Assembly (NCBI GenBank): GCA_946188345.1
Contig: CAMHUI010000009.1
Location: forward strand, 1-64,000
Length of the DNA: 64,000 nucleotides
From: an uncultured Prevotellaceae bacterium
GTDB lineage: Bacteria > Bacteroidota > Bacteroidia > Bacteroidales > Bacteroidaceae
Reading direction: 5' to 3'
A model generated the notes under the pieces. The model had not been told where the DNA came from. It was given only the letters and a program-made list of their open reading frames with translations, and searched no databases. Each line of letters starts with the position of its first letter. Position 1 is the stretch's first letter. Made by a program: the position numbers and the translations under genes. Shown here piece by piece: positions 45,157-54,680 of this stretch.

Positions 45157-46227
45157 TTATTCCAGTGGTTCGGTAATGAGTTGGTCTACATTTCCGGTGA
45201 CGGGGTTGAGCGTGAGCCTCGTCATGTATTTCTTGTTGAAGAGGTTGGCGCTGAGGTTCTCCACCCGGCCGTATTGTGCTGCCAGGGTCTCGAAGGCGGC
45301 GACGTTCTTCTTCATGCTGCTCAGGGTGATTTGTATCTTACCCGGCAGGTTGACGTTGATACCGATGTCTTCCTTCGAGCGTTTTGCTGCCTCCTCGATG
45401 TCGTATTTCAGGGTGGGGATGACCTGCATGTCGCGCACGTATATATAATAAGGTGTACCTGATACGTCGTCCTTTGAGACGAGTCCGAGGTGTTTAGAAA
45501 CGCGGAAGAGAATTTCCCCGTCGACTTCTCCGTTGGGAATGATGTCGACGAAGTGTTCGGTGGTGTCAACCTCGGTTGTGCCCGCAAAGACCTGCAGCAG
45601 CGCCTGCTCCTGGGTGCTCAGATTGCCAAGCATGAGTCGCAACTGCTCGCCGTCCTTGGGCATGAAGTCGGCTTCTCCTCTTGAGAGCTGGTTGCGGCTG
45701 TCGCGGATGTCATAGATTTCGCGTGCGATGAGTTCAGCCATCTTGGCCGAGCTGGCAGCCGAGAGGATGTCTTCTGTCATGAAGTCGTGCGGGTTGAGTG
45801 GCTGGGCTTTGGGTGCCGGCGTGAACTTTGCAGGTTCGGGAATGGAGTAGCCTTTGGCGTTGATGGCCTTGAGGATGCCGTTCTGGTCGCGTTCAAGGCT
45901 GATGAGGGTGTGCTTATGGTCGATGATGGCCGTAAAGTGCTTGTTGGAGTCGGGCAGGGCATAGGTCGACATGTTGATGCCCACGACGCGGTAGCTGGTT
46001 TCTGCTTCCTCGCGCACGGGCAGCTTCATATAGCGCTCGGCATAGCGGGCGTATTCGCCGGGGGTGAAGGTGGTCTTCTCGATGAGAATGGAGAACCGCA
46101 GGGCTGTCTTAGGCAGGTAGTAGGAGGTGCCTTCTATGGGTGCCTGCTGGGCGAACGCGCTCTGGCTGACGAAGAGTGCTAAAAGTAGGGATAAGAAAGT
46201 GGTTGCTGATAGGATTTTCTTGTTCAT
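45157..46227 (-). CDS. DUF4831-family secreted protein
   Basis: A 356-residue protein with a cleavable signal peptide (FLSLLLALFVSQSAFAQ). Segments such as YYLPKTALRFSILIEKTTF, GEYARYAERYMKLPV and LLQVFAGTTEVDTTEHFVD are those I associate with DUF4831, a Bacteroidota family without known function. No catalytic motif is seen. It follows the NAD(P)HX repair gene by 45 bases on the minus strand and precedes a decayed ORF. It is outside the susC operon, which has its own promoter. Confidence 0.8.
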   Translation of the reverse strand: MNKKILSATTFLSLLLALFVSQSAFAQQAPIEGTSYYLPKTALRFSILIEKTTFTPGEYARYAERYMKLPVREEAETSYRVVGINMSTYALPDSNKHFTAIIDHKHTLISLERDQNGILKAINAKGYSIPEPAKFTPAPKAQPLNPHDFMTEDILSAASSAKMAELIAREIYDIRDSRNQLSRGEADFMPKDGEQLRLMLGNLSTQEQALLQVFAGTTEVDTTEHFVDIIPNGEVDGEILFRVSKHLGLVSKDDVSGTPYYIYVRDMQVIPTLKYDIEEAAKRSKEDIGINVNLPGKIQITLSSMKKNVAAFETLAAQYGRVENLSANLFNKKYMTRLTLNPVTGNVDQLITEPLE

Positions 46228-46272
46228 ATTATTTCTCTCTGCTCGAATTGTTCTTGATTTATTGTTGTTTCG

Positions 46273-47790
46273 TTACTCGCTCACCTTTCTGATGGCCTTG
46301 GGTAGGTAGCGTATGATGTCGCTTGCGATGAGGCTCTCCTGTCCGAGGTCTTTGGCAGCCATGTCGCCGGCGAGTCCGTGGAGATACATGCCGAGGAGTG
46401 CTGCCTCGCGCTGCTGGTATCCTCGTGCGAGTAGTCCTGTGATGATGCCCGTGAGCACGTCGCCGCTGCCGGCTGTTGCCATGCCTGGGTTGCCAGTCGG
46501 GTTGAAGAATACGTGTCCGTCGGGCATGCAGAGGGCGCTGTAGCGGCCTTTGAGTATGATATAGGCGTTGAGTCGCTCGGCCATGTCGCGCACTTTGCTC
46601 AGCCTGTCGTAGCTGCCGTTGCTGGCGGTGCCGACGAGTCGGTCGAACTCGGCATCGTGGGGTGTCATGATGATTTCCTTCGGCAGCTGCTGCATCCAGG
46701 CTCGATGGTTGCTGATGATGTTAAGTGCGTCGGCATCGACCACGCTGGGGCAGGTGGCTCTTCTCAGCTGGGCTATCATGGCGATAGCGGTGCCTTCGGC
46801 TGTTCCCAGACCGGGACCGATGGCCATGGCCTCGAAGTCGTCGGTGCTCATGGGCTCGGTGAAGAACTGGTCTTCGCGGTCGAGGTGCAGCACGGCTTCG
46901 GGTACGGCCGTCTGCAGCACGTCGTTGTTCTTCCGGGGTGTGTGCACGGTGACCTTTCCTACGCCGCTCCTCAGACAGGCTCTTGTGGCGAGGATGGCTG
47001 CTCCTGCCATGCCGTAGCTGCCGGCCACGATGAGGGCGTGTCCCATGTCGCCCTTGTGGGCAAACTCATAGCGGCGGCGGAGCATGGGCTTCAGGTCGGC
47101 TTCTTCTACGAAGCGGTATTGCGAGTCGGTCTTCTGAATGTATTCCTGCGACAGCTGTATGTCGAGCACGCGTATCTGTCCGAGATAGGGCTGGTTGTCG
47201 GCGAGCAGCATGCAGAGCTTTTTCTGCTGCAGGGTCAGGGTGAGGTGGGCGCGCACGATGTTGGCGCGGATGTTATAGGTGTTGTCTTCTGCCATGAGAC
47301 CCGACGGGATGTCGATGCTGACGACGCGTGCGGGCGACTGGTTGATGTATTTCACGAGTGAGGCAAATCCTCCGGAGAGGGGCTTGTTCAGACCTGTTCC
47401 GAAGAGTCCGTCGATGACTACCGTCTCTGCGGTGAGCTGTGGCGGGTCGAAGTTGAGGGTGACCTCGACGAGGGTCTTGGCATACTTGCTCTCCTGCAGG
47501 CGGCGTTTGTTGGCTGTGCACTCGTCGGAGAGCTTGTTGTGGATGTTAAACAGATAGGTCTTCACGTCGTAGCTCTGTTCGCAGAGCAGTCGTGCCACGG
47601 CGAGTGCGTCGCCGCCGTTGTTGCCTGGGCCGGCAAAGATGACGACGGGGGTCTTGGGGCTCCAGATGGAGGTGAATGCATGTGTCACGGCACGGGCCGA
47701 CCGCTCCATGAGGTCAAGGCTCGTGGTGCGTTCGTGTTCCGTTGTGTAGCGGTCGAGTTCGCGCAGTTGCGCACTGGTGAATATCTTCAT
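46273..47790 (-). CDS. nnr: Bifunctional NAD(P)H-hydrate epimerase/ADP-dependent dehydratase
   Basis: A 505-residue cytoplasmic fusion enzyme repairing damaged NAD(P)HX. The N-terminal epimerase domain (YjeF_N, about 1-210) has FAGPGNNGGDALAVARLL and VIDGLFGTGL. The C-terminal dehydratase domain (ribokinase-like, about 225-505) has VAGSYGMAGAAILATRACL, AIGPGLGTAEG, VDADAL and AGSGDVLTGIITGLLARG. Both halves are complete and of family length. It has a -7 box (47817-47824) and is divergent from the GH2-GH29 gene across a 437-base gap containing array D. Confidence 0.95.
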   Translation of the reverse strand: MKIFTSAQLRELDRYTTEHERTTSLDLMERSARAVTHAFTSIWSPKTPVVIFAGPGNNGGDALAVARLLCEQSYDVKTYLFNIHNKLSDECTANKRRLQESKYAKTLVEVTLNFDPPQLTAETVVIDGLFGTGLNKPLSGGFASLVKYINQSPARVVSIDIPSGLMAEDNTYNIRANIVRAHLTLTLQQKKLCMLLADNQPYLGQIRVLDIQLSQEYIQKTDSQYRFVEEADLKPMLRRRYEFAHKGDMGHALIVAGSYGMAGAAILATRACLRSGVGKVTVHTPRKNNDVLQTAVPEAVLHLDREDQFFTEPMSTDDFEAMAIGPGLGTAEGTAIAMIAQLRRATCPSVVDADALNIISNHRAWMQQLPKEIIMTPHDAEFDRLVGTASNGSYDRLSKVRDMAERLNAYIILKGRYSALCMPDGHVFFNPTGNPGMATAGSGDVLTGIITGLLARGYQQREAALLGMYLHGLAGDMAAKDLGQESLIASDIIRYLPKAIRKVSE

Positions 47791-47816
47791 AATACTTAGA
47801 CAACGGTTTCCAATCG

Positions 47817-47824
47817 CAAAGGTA
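47817..47824 (-). promoter_or_regulatory. -7 box of the nnr gene
   Basis: Minus-strand TACCTTTG, 26 bases before the start codon. A GTTG at about 20 bases further upstream is a weak -33 candidate. Confidence 0.6.
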
Positions 47825-48024
47825 CGTAAAATCTTTGATTATGACAACGTTTTGTCGTATTTTTTTTCATTTTGGTTTTTTCTTCCTCCGCGGTTTCTTA
47901 TAGGATTCCATCCGGCAGCGCAGGCAGATACCTCGCGAAAGGCTGCCGAAACCGTCGCAGATAAAGGCATCTCATGGAGACTTTTTTATCTCCTTTATTT
48001 ACAATCACTTACAAACGTCAAAGT

Positions 48025-48090
48025 AAAATAGCCTATTTTAGTCAGCAAAATAGCCTATTTTGGTCAGTAAAATAGCCTATTTTACTCAGA
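48025..48090. repeat. 22-bp-period palindrome array D (3 units)
   Basis: Units start at 48025, 48047 and 48069. Each has an identical 15-bp palindrome AAAATAGCCTATTTT plus a 7-bp linker (agtcagc, ggtcagt, actcaga). It is preceded by AACGTCAAAGTAAAAT, identical to the bases preceding array A. It lies in the divergent gap between nnr and the GH2-GH29 gene; the rest of 47825-48196 shows no gene. Confidence 0.9.
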
Positions 48091-48196
48091 CTTTTGCTAC
48101 AAATCATTTGATGATGTCATAGGAAGTGTCTGCAGAAAGGGTAGGGAAGTGGTGGTGAAAAAGTAGTTTTTCCTTGGCTGTTTCGGGGAATATGCC

Positions 48197-48204
48197 TATC
48201 TTTG
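48197..48204 (+). promoter_or_regulatory. -7 box of the GH2-GH29 gene
   Basis: TATCTTTG with TTGG at 48174-48177 (19-base spacer) as -33; leader about 17-20 bases to ATG 48228. Confidence 0.6.
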
Positions 48205-48227
48205 TACCAAATTATACCATTGAAGAA

Positions 48228-51200
48228 ATGAAGAAAGCTGTTTTCTTGCTATTGCTCAGTGCAGCCAGCCTGCTGCAGCTGTCAGCCCAGAATCTGTCTC
48301 GCGGTATCGGTGTCTATCCCGGTCGGCCGAGTGAGTATACAGGTCCGTCACTTGTGGTAGACTCGAACAGTCGCAACATCGCCCTGCACAGGGCAGTCTA
48401 TCAGTCGTCGTCGTTCGACAACAACCTGACGGCTCAGATGCTCACCGACGGTGTCGAGACAGTCCGGTTGCCGTCTCTGTTGAATGTTTATACACCTGCA
48501 GGTCTGCTCTCGAAGCGCGAACGCGAGAGTACGCTCGACGGCAACGAATGGACGCGTGCCATCGCTGTGGGCGACGATACGTGGCTGCTCTGGGAGTGGC
48601 AGGAAATGACTCTGCCCGAGACCGACGAGGCCGTCGTTCATGGCCTCGTGGCCTATAACGAAGAAACTCCCGAGGGCTACCAGCTCTCATTCGACGTTGG
48701 CTACCCCGGAAAGGAGCTCAAAGTCCTGAAAGGTGCCGTGGTCCAGGGCGACACATTGCTGGGCGAGCCCACGTGGCAATCCTTGCAGACTGACCCCGAC
48801 AAGCAGGTTGGCAGCGACCTGCCCACGCGCCGTTTTGAAGTGCGCATACCCCTTCGTGTAAAGAAGCCCTTCGACCGTCTGCGCCTGCACCTGCGGCAGC
48901 CGCATGCAGCCTCTTGGGTCATCACCGAGCTGGAGCTGTTTAAGAATGGCAAGCCGTTGCAGCCGATGTCGCCCAGCCGACGCTTTTCGAGCCTCTGGAT
49001 GCCGGCTGCCGACGATGCCGACCCCTGGGCTTACGTAGACCTTGGGACAGTAGCCGATGTCGACAAGGTGAACCTCCGTTGGATGAAAGAAGCAAAGCCG
49101 TACCGGCTGGCCATATCCAGCGATGCGGTTCACTGGACCCAGGTCGACACCCTTGTCGGTCAGAAGGCCCGCTATGTGCGGGTCAGCACCCGCGGACCCT
49201 TGGCCGAGCTGCTGGTCTTTGGCCGAAACGGGCTGAAGACTGTCCCCCAGCCCTCCGTAGGGTGGCAGAATGGGAAATACATGCTCAACGGCGGCGGATG
49301 GGAACTCTGCCCCATAGACCGCCAGAATGGCCATTGCTATGAGGGGGAGAGGATTATGGCTACGGTGCCGGCAACGGCCCTGATGTCGTATGTGAATATC
49401 GGTGCTCTGCCCGACCCGAACTACGACGATAACATCTCGATGATTTCAGAGTCGTTCTTCAGTCGCGACTTCCTCTATACGCGCAGCTTCCACGTTCCCG
49501 ACGAGATGAAGGGCCGGCGCGTGTTGCTCAACTTCGACGGCATCAACTGGAAGGCAACCGTCAGGCTGAACGGAAAGGAAGTCGGAGAGATTGCCGGCGC
49601 CTTCCAGCGCGGGCAGTTCGATATCACACCCTACGTCAACTGGGATGCCGGCAACGACCTTCAGGTCATAATCCGCAACGTGGCCCATCCCGGTAGTGTG
49701 AAGACGAAGAATGACGTGACGACCGACTTCAACGGCGGCATCCTCGGAGCCGACAATCCTACGTTCCATGCCACCATCGGCTGGGACTGGATTACCACCG
49801 TCCGCGGTCGTGACGTGGGTATCTGGAACGATGTCTATCTGACGGCCACCGACGCCGTCATCATCAGCGATCCCATCGTCTCTACAACCCTCAACGACGG
49901 CAAGGCCACCATGGCTCCCGCTGTATTTCTGAAGAATGTCCTTGATGCCAGCGTGACAGGAGTCCTGAAGGGAACCATCGGCGACATCCGGTTCGAAAAG
50001 ACCGTCACCCTGCCTGCCCTTGCCGAGCAGGAAGTCATATTCTCGCCCAGCGAATTCCCACAGCTGAAAGACCGCGAGATGCAACTGTGGTGGCCCAACG
50101 GCTATGGCGACCCCTATCTCTATCCCGCCTCCTATGAGTGGACGTCGCTTTCCCCATCATCTTCCGCCAACCCGTCGTCAGTTGCGCTGACCTATCAGAC
50201 CGGCATCCGCGAGGTGACCTACAGCGACGAAATGACACGCCTGCAGATCCACGTCAACGGCCGTCGCTTCATCCCGCTTGGCGGCAACTGGGGCTTCTCA
50301 GAGCACAACCTGAACTATAGAGGTCGGGAATACGACATCGCCGTGGACTACCACCGCCAGATGAATTATAACATGATACGCAACTGGGTGGGCCAGACCG
50401 GCGACGAAGAGTTCTTCGAGGCCTGCGACCGCCATGGCATCATGGTCTGGCAGGACTTCTGGCTGGCCAATCCCGTCGACGGCCCTGACCCCGACGACGA
50501 AGCGATGTTCGCATCCAACGCCCGTGACTTTGTGAGGCTCATCCGCCGCCATCCATCCATTGCCCTCTACTGCGGTCGCAACGAAGGATACCCCCCGGCA
50601 AGCCTCAATGACCAGCTGCGCGACATCGTCAGACAACTCACCTCCTCGCCGTTGGGCGCCGGGGCTTTATACATACCCTCCTCGGCCGACGATGGCGTGA
50701 GCGGTCATGGTCCTTATCAGGCCCGTCCCGTCAAAGAATACTTCGAGAAGCAGAGCGGTCAGCTGCACACCGAGCGAGGCATGCCCAACATACCGACCAT
50801 CGAGAGTCTGCAGCGCATGCTCGCACCCCATCATCTCTGGCCTCAGAATGAATACTGGGGGCGTCACGACTTCACCCAGCAAGGCGCCCAGGCCGGTTCC
50901 TCGTTCAATAAGATTATCGCCAAACGCTTCGGTCCCGAAACCTTCTCCGCTGGAATTGGCTCCGCCGATACCTTTGCCAGCCTGGCCCAATGGCAGAACT
51001 ACGACGGCTACCGCGCCATGTACGAAGCCTCCAACAGCCATAACGGCGAGCGTCAGGGACTGCTCATCTGGATGAGCCACTCCTGTTGGCCGTCGATGGT
51101 CTGGCAGACCTACGACTATTACTTCAATCCCACAGCAGCCTTCTTCGGTGTGAAGAAAGCCTGCGAGCCCCTGCATGTCCAGTACAATCCCCTGACCAAC

Positions 51201-52976
51201 CAAGTAGAATTGGTCAATCTTTGTGCCGGAAACCAAACGACAGAGGTGACAGCCCGTATATATAATAAGGAAGGCAAGGAACTCTGGCACGCCTCCCGCC
51301 TGCTGCAAACCCGGGAGGACACCACCCTCGACTGCTTCCCCGTAGAGGTTCCCGGCAACCACGTGGGCACCTATCTCCTCCGCCTCGGCATTTCTCCCTC
51401 CGTTTCCGTGTCCGGCGCTCTCCCCGCCGATAATACCTATGTCCTCTCTACCAACGGCACGCAGCACGACCTCGCCGACCTTCCCAAGGCACGCGTCACC
51501 CTCCTTGCTGCCAACGATGGCAATCCGAACACTTTCATCATCACCAATGCCGACACCATCCCCGCCTACATGCTCCGTCTGAACCTCGTCGGGGCGAAGA
51601 ATGGCGAGCAGATACTCCCCGTCAGCTACTCAGACAACTACTTCCACCTGCTGCCAGGCGAGCAGAAGACCGTCACCATCCACTGGGACAAGGCCGATGC
51701 GCGTGGAGAGGAACCCATGATAGTTGTCTCAGGATTCAATGTCGAACCCTTCGATGCCCTGCTACCGTTGCCCTCTCAGGCACAGATAGACCACATGGAC
51801 CTCGAGACCTATGCCTTCATCCACTTCGGCATGAATACCTTCAACGACAAGGAATGGGGCTACGGCGATGCCGACCCGAAGCTGTTCAATCCCCGTCGGC
51901 TTGACTGCGAGCAGTGGGCCCGCGTGTTGAAGAATGCCGGCATGCGAGGCATCATTCTCACCGCCAAACATCACGACGGCTTCTGCCTCTGGCCTACAAA
52001 GTATGGTGATTATAATATCTCCAAGAGCCCTTACAAGCACGGTCGTGGCGACATCGTCGGTGAACTGGCAGCCGCCTGTCGCAAGTACGGGCTGAAGTTC
52101 GGTCTCTACCTCTCACCTTGGGACCGCCATCAGGCATCGTATGGCACGCAGGACTATGTCGACTACTACCATCACCAGCTGAATGAACTCCTCGACACCT
52201 ACGGCCCGCTCTTCGAGGTATGGCTCGACGGTGCCAACGGCGGCGACGGCTACTATGGCGGAGCCCGCGAAAAGCGCAGCATCGACAGCAGAACCTATTA
52301 TAACTACCCGCGCATCCATGAAATCGTCTGGAACCACAACCCGCAGACCATCATCTTCTCTGACGGCGGGCCGGGCTGCAGGTGGGTAGGCAACGAAAAC
52401 GGTGTGGCAGGCGAGACCAACTGGGCCTTTCTGCGCCACAGCGAGGTCTATGCCGGCTATCCCAAGTATCAGGAGTTGCCATCAGGCCACAGCGACGGCG
52501 ATAAATGGATAGCCGCCGAATGTGATGTGAGCATCCGCCCCGGATGGTTCTATCACAAGAGCGAGGATGCCAAAGTGAAGACACCCGCGCAGCTCTTTGA
52601 CATCTATTGCAAGAGCGTTGGCCGAAACGGAACCTTCCTGCTCAACGTGCCCGTCAACCGCGACGGACTCATCGGTCAGGAAGACATCAAGAGCCTTGAG
52701 GCTTATAAGGCCATGAAACTCTCTGACTGTTTCGTTATTGCCGAGGACATCACTCGTGGCCAGCGTGTCAAAGCCTTCACTATTGAGTATCGCGATGGCG
52801 AGGGACAGTGGCAGACTATTCCCACCACCGACCAGATGACCACCATCGGGCACAAGCGCATCATTCGTCTCAGCAAGCCACTCCCCAAAGGCAAAGACGG
52901 TGGGCAGCCCGAAGTGCGCCTGCGCATCCTCGACAGCCGGGCAGAGCCGGTCATCAAGACCTTTGAAACTTTTTAA
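48228..52976 (+). CDS. GH2-GH29 fusion glycosidase, secreted
   Basis: A 1582-residue secreted enzyme (signal peptide FLLLLSAASLLQLSAQ). Residues about 20-360 contain discoidin-like sugar-binding segments. The GH2 module (about 370-1170) has the beta-sandwich RVLLNFDGINWKATVRLNG, GWDWITTVRGRDVGIWNDV, the probable acid/base E786 in GRNEG and a likely nucleophile E849 in HTERGMP. From about 1185 a GH29 alpha-L-fucosidase module follows: FIHFGMNTFNDKEWGYGD, LTAKHHDGFCLWPTKY, WDRHQASYG, and nucleophile D1334 in FEVWLDGANGG. GH29 ends with FLLNVPVNRDGLIG and a short beta-domain. ATG 48228 is set by the signal peptide and promoter. The two activities on one chain suggest a substrate carrying neighbouring alpha-L-fucose and a beta-linked sugar; the exact GH2 specificity is not readable. 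Confidence 0.9.
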   Translation: MKKAVFLLLLSAASLLQLSAQNLSRGIGVYPGRPSEYTGPSLVVDSNSRNIALHRAVYQSSSFDNNLTAQMLTDGVETVRLPSLLNVYTPAGLLSKRERESTLDGNEWTRAIAVGDDTWLLWEWQEMTLPETDEAVVHGLVAYNEETPEGYQLSFDVGYPGKELKVLKGAVVQGDTLLGEPTWQSLQTDPDKQVGSDLPTRRFEVRIPLRVKKPFDRLRLHLRQPHAASWVITELELFKNGKPLQPMSPSRRFSSLWMPAADDADPWAYVDLGTVADVDKVNLRWMKEAKPYRLAISSDAVHWTQVDTLVGQKARYVRVSTRGPLAELLVFGRNGLKTVPQPSVGWQNGKYMLNGGGWELCPIDRQNGHCYEGERIMATVPATALMSYVNIGALPDPNYDDNISMISESFFSRDFLYTRSFHVPDEMKGRRVLLNFDGINWKATVRLNGKEVGEIAGAFQRGQFDITPYVNWDAGNDLQVIIRNVAHPGSVKTKNDVTTDFNGGILGADNPTFHATIGWDWITTVRGRDVGIWNDVYLTATDAVIISDPIVSTTLNDGKATMAPAVFLKNVLDASVTGVLKGTIGDIRFEKTVTLPALAEQEVIFSPSEFPQLKDREMQLWWPNGYGDPYLYPASYEWTSLSPSSSANPSSVALTYQTGIREVTYSDEMTRLQIHVNGRRFIPLGGNWGFSEHNLNYRGREYDIAVDYHRQMNYNMIRNWVGQTGDEEFFEACDRHGIMVWQDFWLANPVDGPDPDDEAMFASNARDFVRLIRRHPSIALYCGRNEGYPPASLNDQLRDIVRQLTSSPLGAGALYIPSSADDGVSGHGPYQARPVKEYFEKQSGQLHTERGMPNIPTIESLQRMLAPHHLWPQNEYWGRHDFTQQGAQAGSSFNKIIAKRFGPETFSAGIGSADTFASLAQWQNYDGYRAMYEASNSHNGERQGLLIWMSHSCWPSMVWQTYDYYFNPTAAFFGVKKACEPLHVQYNPLTNQVELVNLCAGNQTTEVTARIYNKEGKELWHASRLLQTREDTTLDCFPVEVPGNHVGTYLLRLGISPSVSVSGALPADNTYVLSTNGTQHDLADLPKARVTLLAANDGNPNTFIITNADTIPAYMLRLNLVGAKNGEQILPVSYSDNYFHLLPGEQKTVTIHWDKADARGEEPMIVVSGFNVEPFDALLPLPSQAQIDHMDLETYAFIHFGMNTFNDKEWGYGDADPKLFNPRRLDCEQWARVLKNAGMRGIILTAKHHDGFCLWPTKYGDYNISKSPYKHGRGDIVGELAAACRKYGLKFGLYLSPWDRHQASYGTQDYVDYYHHQLNELLDTYGPLFEVWLDGANGGDGYYGGAREKRSIDSRTYYNYPRIHEIVWNHNPQTIIFSDGGPGCRWVGNENGVAGETNWAFLRHSEVYAGYPKYQELPSGHSDGDKWIAAECDVSIRPGWFYHKSEDAKVKTPAQLFDIYCKSVGRNGTFLLNVPVNRDGLIGQEDIKSLEAYKAMKLSDCFVIAEDITRGQRVKAFTIEYRDGEGQWQTIPTTDQMTTIGHKRIIRLSKPLPKGKDGGQPEVRLRILDSRAEPVIKTFETF

Positions 52977-53287
52977 TCATATTTCCAAAGTTTTTTGAGT
53001 TATTGGCAACTTCAGTACCTGCTCTCTGTGTTGTCAACGGATGAACATGGCATTATCATTCGTTGGAGTTATGCGAAAAAGCGGGCAAAAGTTTTTTTTT
53101 TCTCACAGTTCTCATTTCTCGTTTCTCTTTTCTCATTTTTTTATTCGTATCTTTGCAGCCAGATAAGAAAATAATGAAAAATCAGTTTTTATTTAGAACG
53201 ATTTCCGATTTCGCGTGTATGCTGATATGAAAGTCGACCTTCAGAAGTAATCATCAATAGTCAAAACTTAAAATTCATCATTCAGAT
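52977..53287. other. Intergenic region with one promoter box
   Basis: 311 bases, pyrimidine-rich in the middle (repeated CTCATTTCTC-like runs at 53100-53140). The -7 box at 53148-53155 is the only signal seen; no terminator hairpin after the GH2-GH29 gene is evident. Confidence 0.5.
53148..53155 (+). promoter_or_regulatory. -7 box before the sigma-factor operon
   Basis: TATCTTTG, 132 bases before ATG 53288, giving a long leader; no good -33 TTTG. Confidence 0.45.
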
Positions 53288-54676
53288 ATGACACGCAAAA
53301 TCACCTTTACGCTTCTCGCCCTTGTGGCCAGCCTTACCCTTCATGCGCAGCGGACAGCGCTCCTCAGCGAGGATGTCATCAACACGCTTCTGTTTTCTGA
53401 CTCCGCCAGTGTGGCAGAGCGCTACACCCAATGGAACCGATACGTTGCCCAGCATCCGCAGGACGAAAACGGCTGGCGCAACCTCTATTGGGTCAGCAAG
53501 CGATATGTTGACTTCTTGACGGGCGAGGACTACGACCACGCCATGAAGAAAGAAACCAGTGTGCTGGGGCGCATGGAAAAGGCCATCCCCGACAGCTACA
53601 CCTTTAACATCTGCGCCCATGATGGGTTCTACAGGATGTATCAGTCGGACGCCGCAGTCACCGACCAGACCGATTATGCCGCACGTGCTATTGAACTGAT
53701 GCCCGACGACGTCCCAGGCTCCGACTATGAGACCTTGGCTACCTATCTCGTCTCTCAGCAAGACACCATGCGGCTTACCGACATGCTGCGCCGTTTCTAC
53801 GACAGCGGACAGTTCCCGCAGGAGCAGTTGCAGTACGACTACAACGAGCTGCAAGGCATGGATGAGGGAGGTGTCTATATCGCACAACACCAAGGCAACA
53901 TCCTCGGCAAACTCATCCTGCAGCGCGTCATCGGCGTGCATCGGGACAAAATCCTATATTGTGAGAACTTCGCCACCTATCCCGGCTATCTGTCCTCTGT
54001 CTTCCGCCAGATAGGGCTGTCAGAGGATTTCCTCGCCCCGGGCAGCGCCTACAGGAAAGAGTGGCAGCAGGAGAAACAGCTCGAAATGGTCATCCGGTAC
54101 ATCTGCACCCAGAGCAAGCGACCCGTCTACGTCACCGGCAACGGTTTCTCGACGCTCGTCCTCGGCAAGGGGCTGCCCGACGACCTGAAGGAGAACCTCT
54201 ATAACGAAGGGCTCACCCTGCGCTATTCCGCCGTGCCCTACGACAACCGCAAGGTGAAACGGCGCAATGTCGATGAACGATACCTGTTGGACTACCTCCG
54301 CTTCCCCTTTGCCGTCAACCGGCCAGATGACTATCGGAACTACGCCCAACCTGCCGACCAACTGGCATTCAACTATGCCATCCTGTTCTACGACCTGCTG
54401 CCCTACTATGCCGCCAGACACGATCAGGAGCGCTACTTCAGGCTCAACGCTTTGCTCAATAGCATCCTTGATGCCATGTTGGGCCAGACCACTCAGCAAG
54501 TATTCAATGTCGGTTCATCCATGTTTATGGTTCGCAAGCTGGAGGATGGCGGTACGCATTTCCAGGTGGTCGCCATGCGACTCCACACCAAAAAGAAAGA
54601 CGACGGTACTACCCTCATCTATTCCTCCGAGAGAGATCAGACAACATTGTTCACCACCGACCCTGACAAGCAGTAG
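53288..54676 (+). CDS. Secreted protein of unknown function, helical-repeat-like
   Basis: A 462-residue protein with signal peptide (FTLLALVASLTLHAQ). The body is mostly helical with TPR-like spacing (RYTQWNRYVAQHPQDENGW; ELMPDDVPGSDYETLATYL). A central part (FATYPGYLSSVFRQIGLSED, RPVYVTGNGF) resembles no catalytic family I know. It ends four bases before the ECF sigma gene, so it is very probably co-transcribed with it and with the downstream membrane protein. Inference: an envelope component regulated by, or sensed through, that sigma system. Confidence 0.8.
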   Translation: MTRKITFTLLALVASLTLHAQRTALLSEDVINTLLFSDSASVAERYTQWNRYVAQHPQDENGWRNLYWVSKRYVDFLTGEDYDHAMKKETSVLGRMEKAIPDSYTFNICAHDGFYRMYQSDAAVTDQTDYAARAIELMPDDVPGSDYETLATYLVSQQDTMRLTDMLRRFYDSGQFPQEQLQYDYNELQGMDEGGVYIAQHQGNILGKLILQRVIGVHRDKILYCENFATYPGYLSSVFRQIGLSEDFLAPGSAYRKEWQQEKQLEMVIRYICTQSKRPVYVTGNGFSTLVLGKGLPDDLKENLYNEGLTLRYSAVPYDNRKVKRRNVDERYLLDYLRFPFAVNRPDDYRNYAQPADQLAFNYAILFYDLLPYYAARHDQERYFRLNALLNSILDAMLGQTTQQVFNVGSSMFMVRKLEDGGTHFQVVAMRLHTKKKDDGTTLIYSSERDQTTLFTTDPDKQ

Positions 54677-54680
54677 AGCC

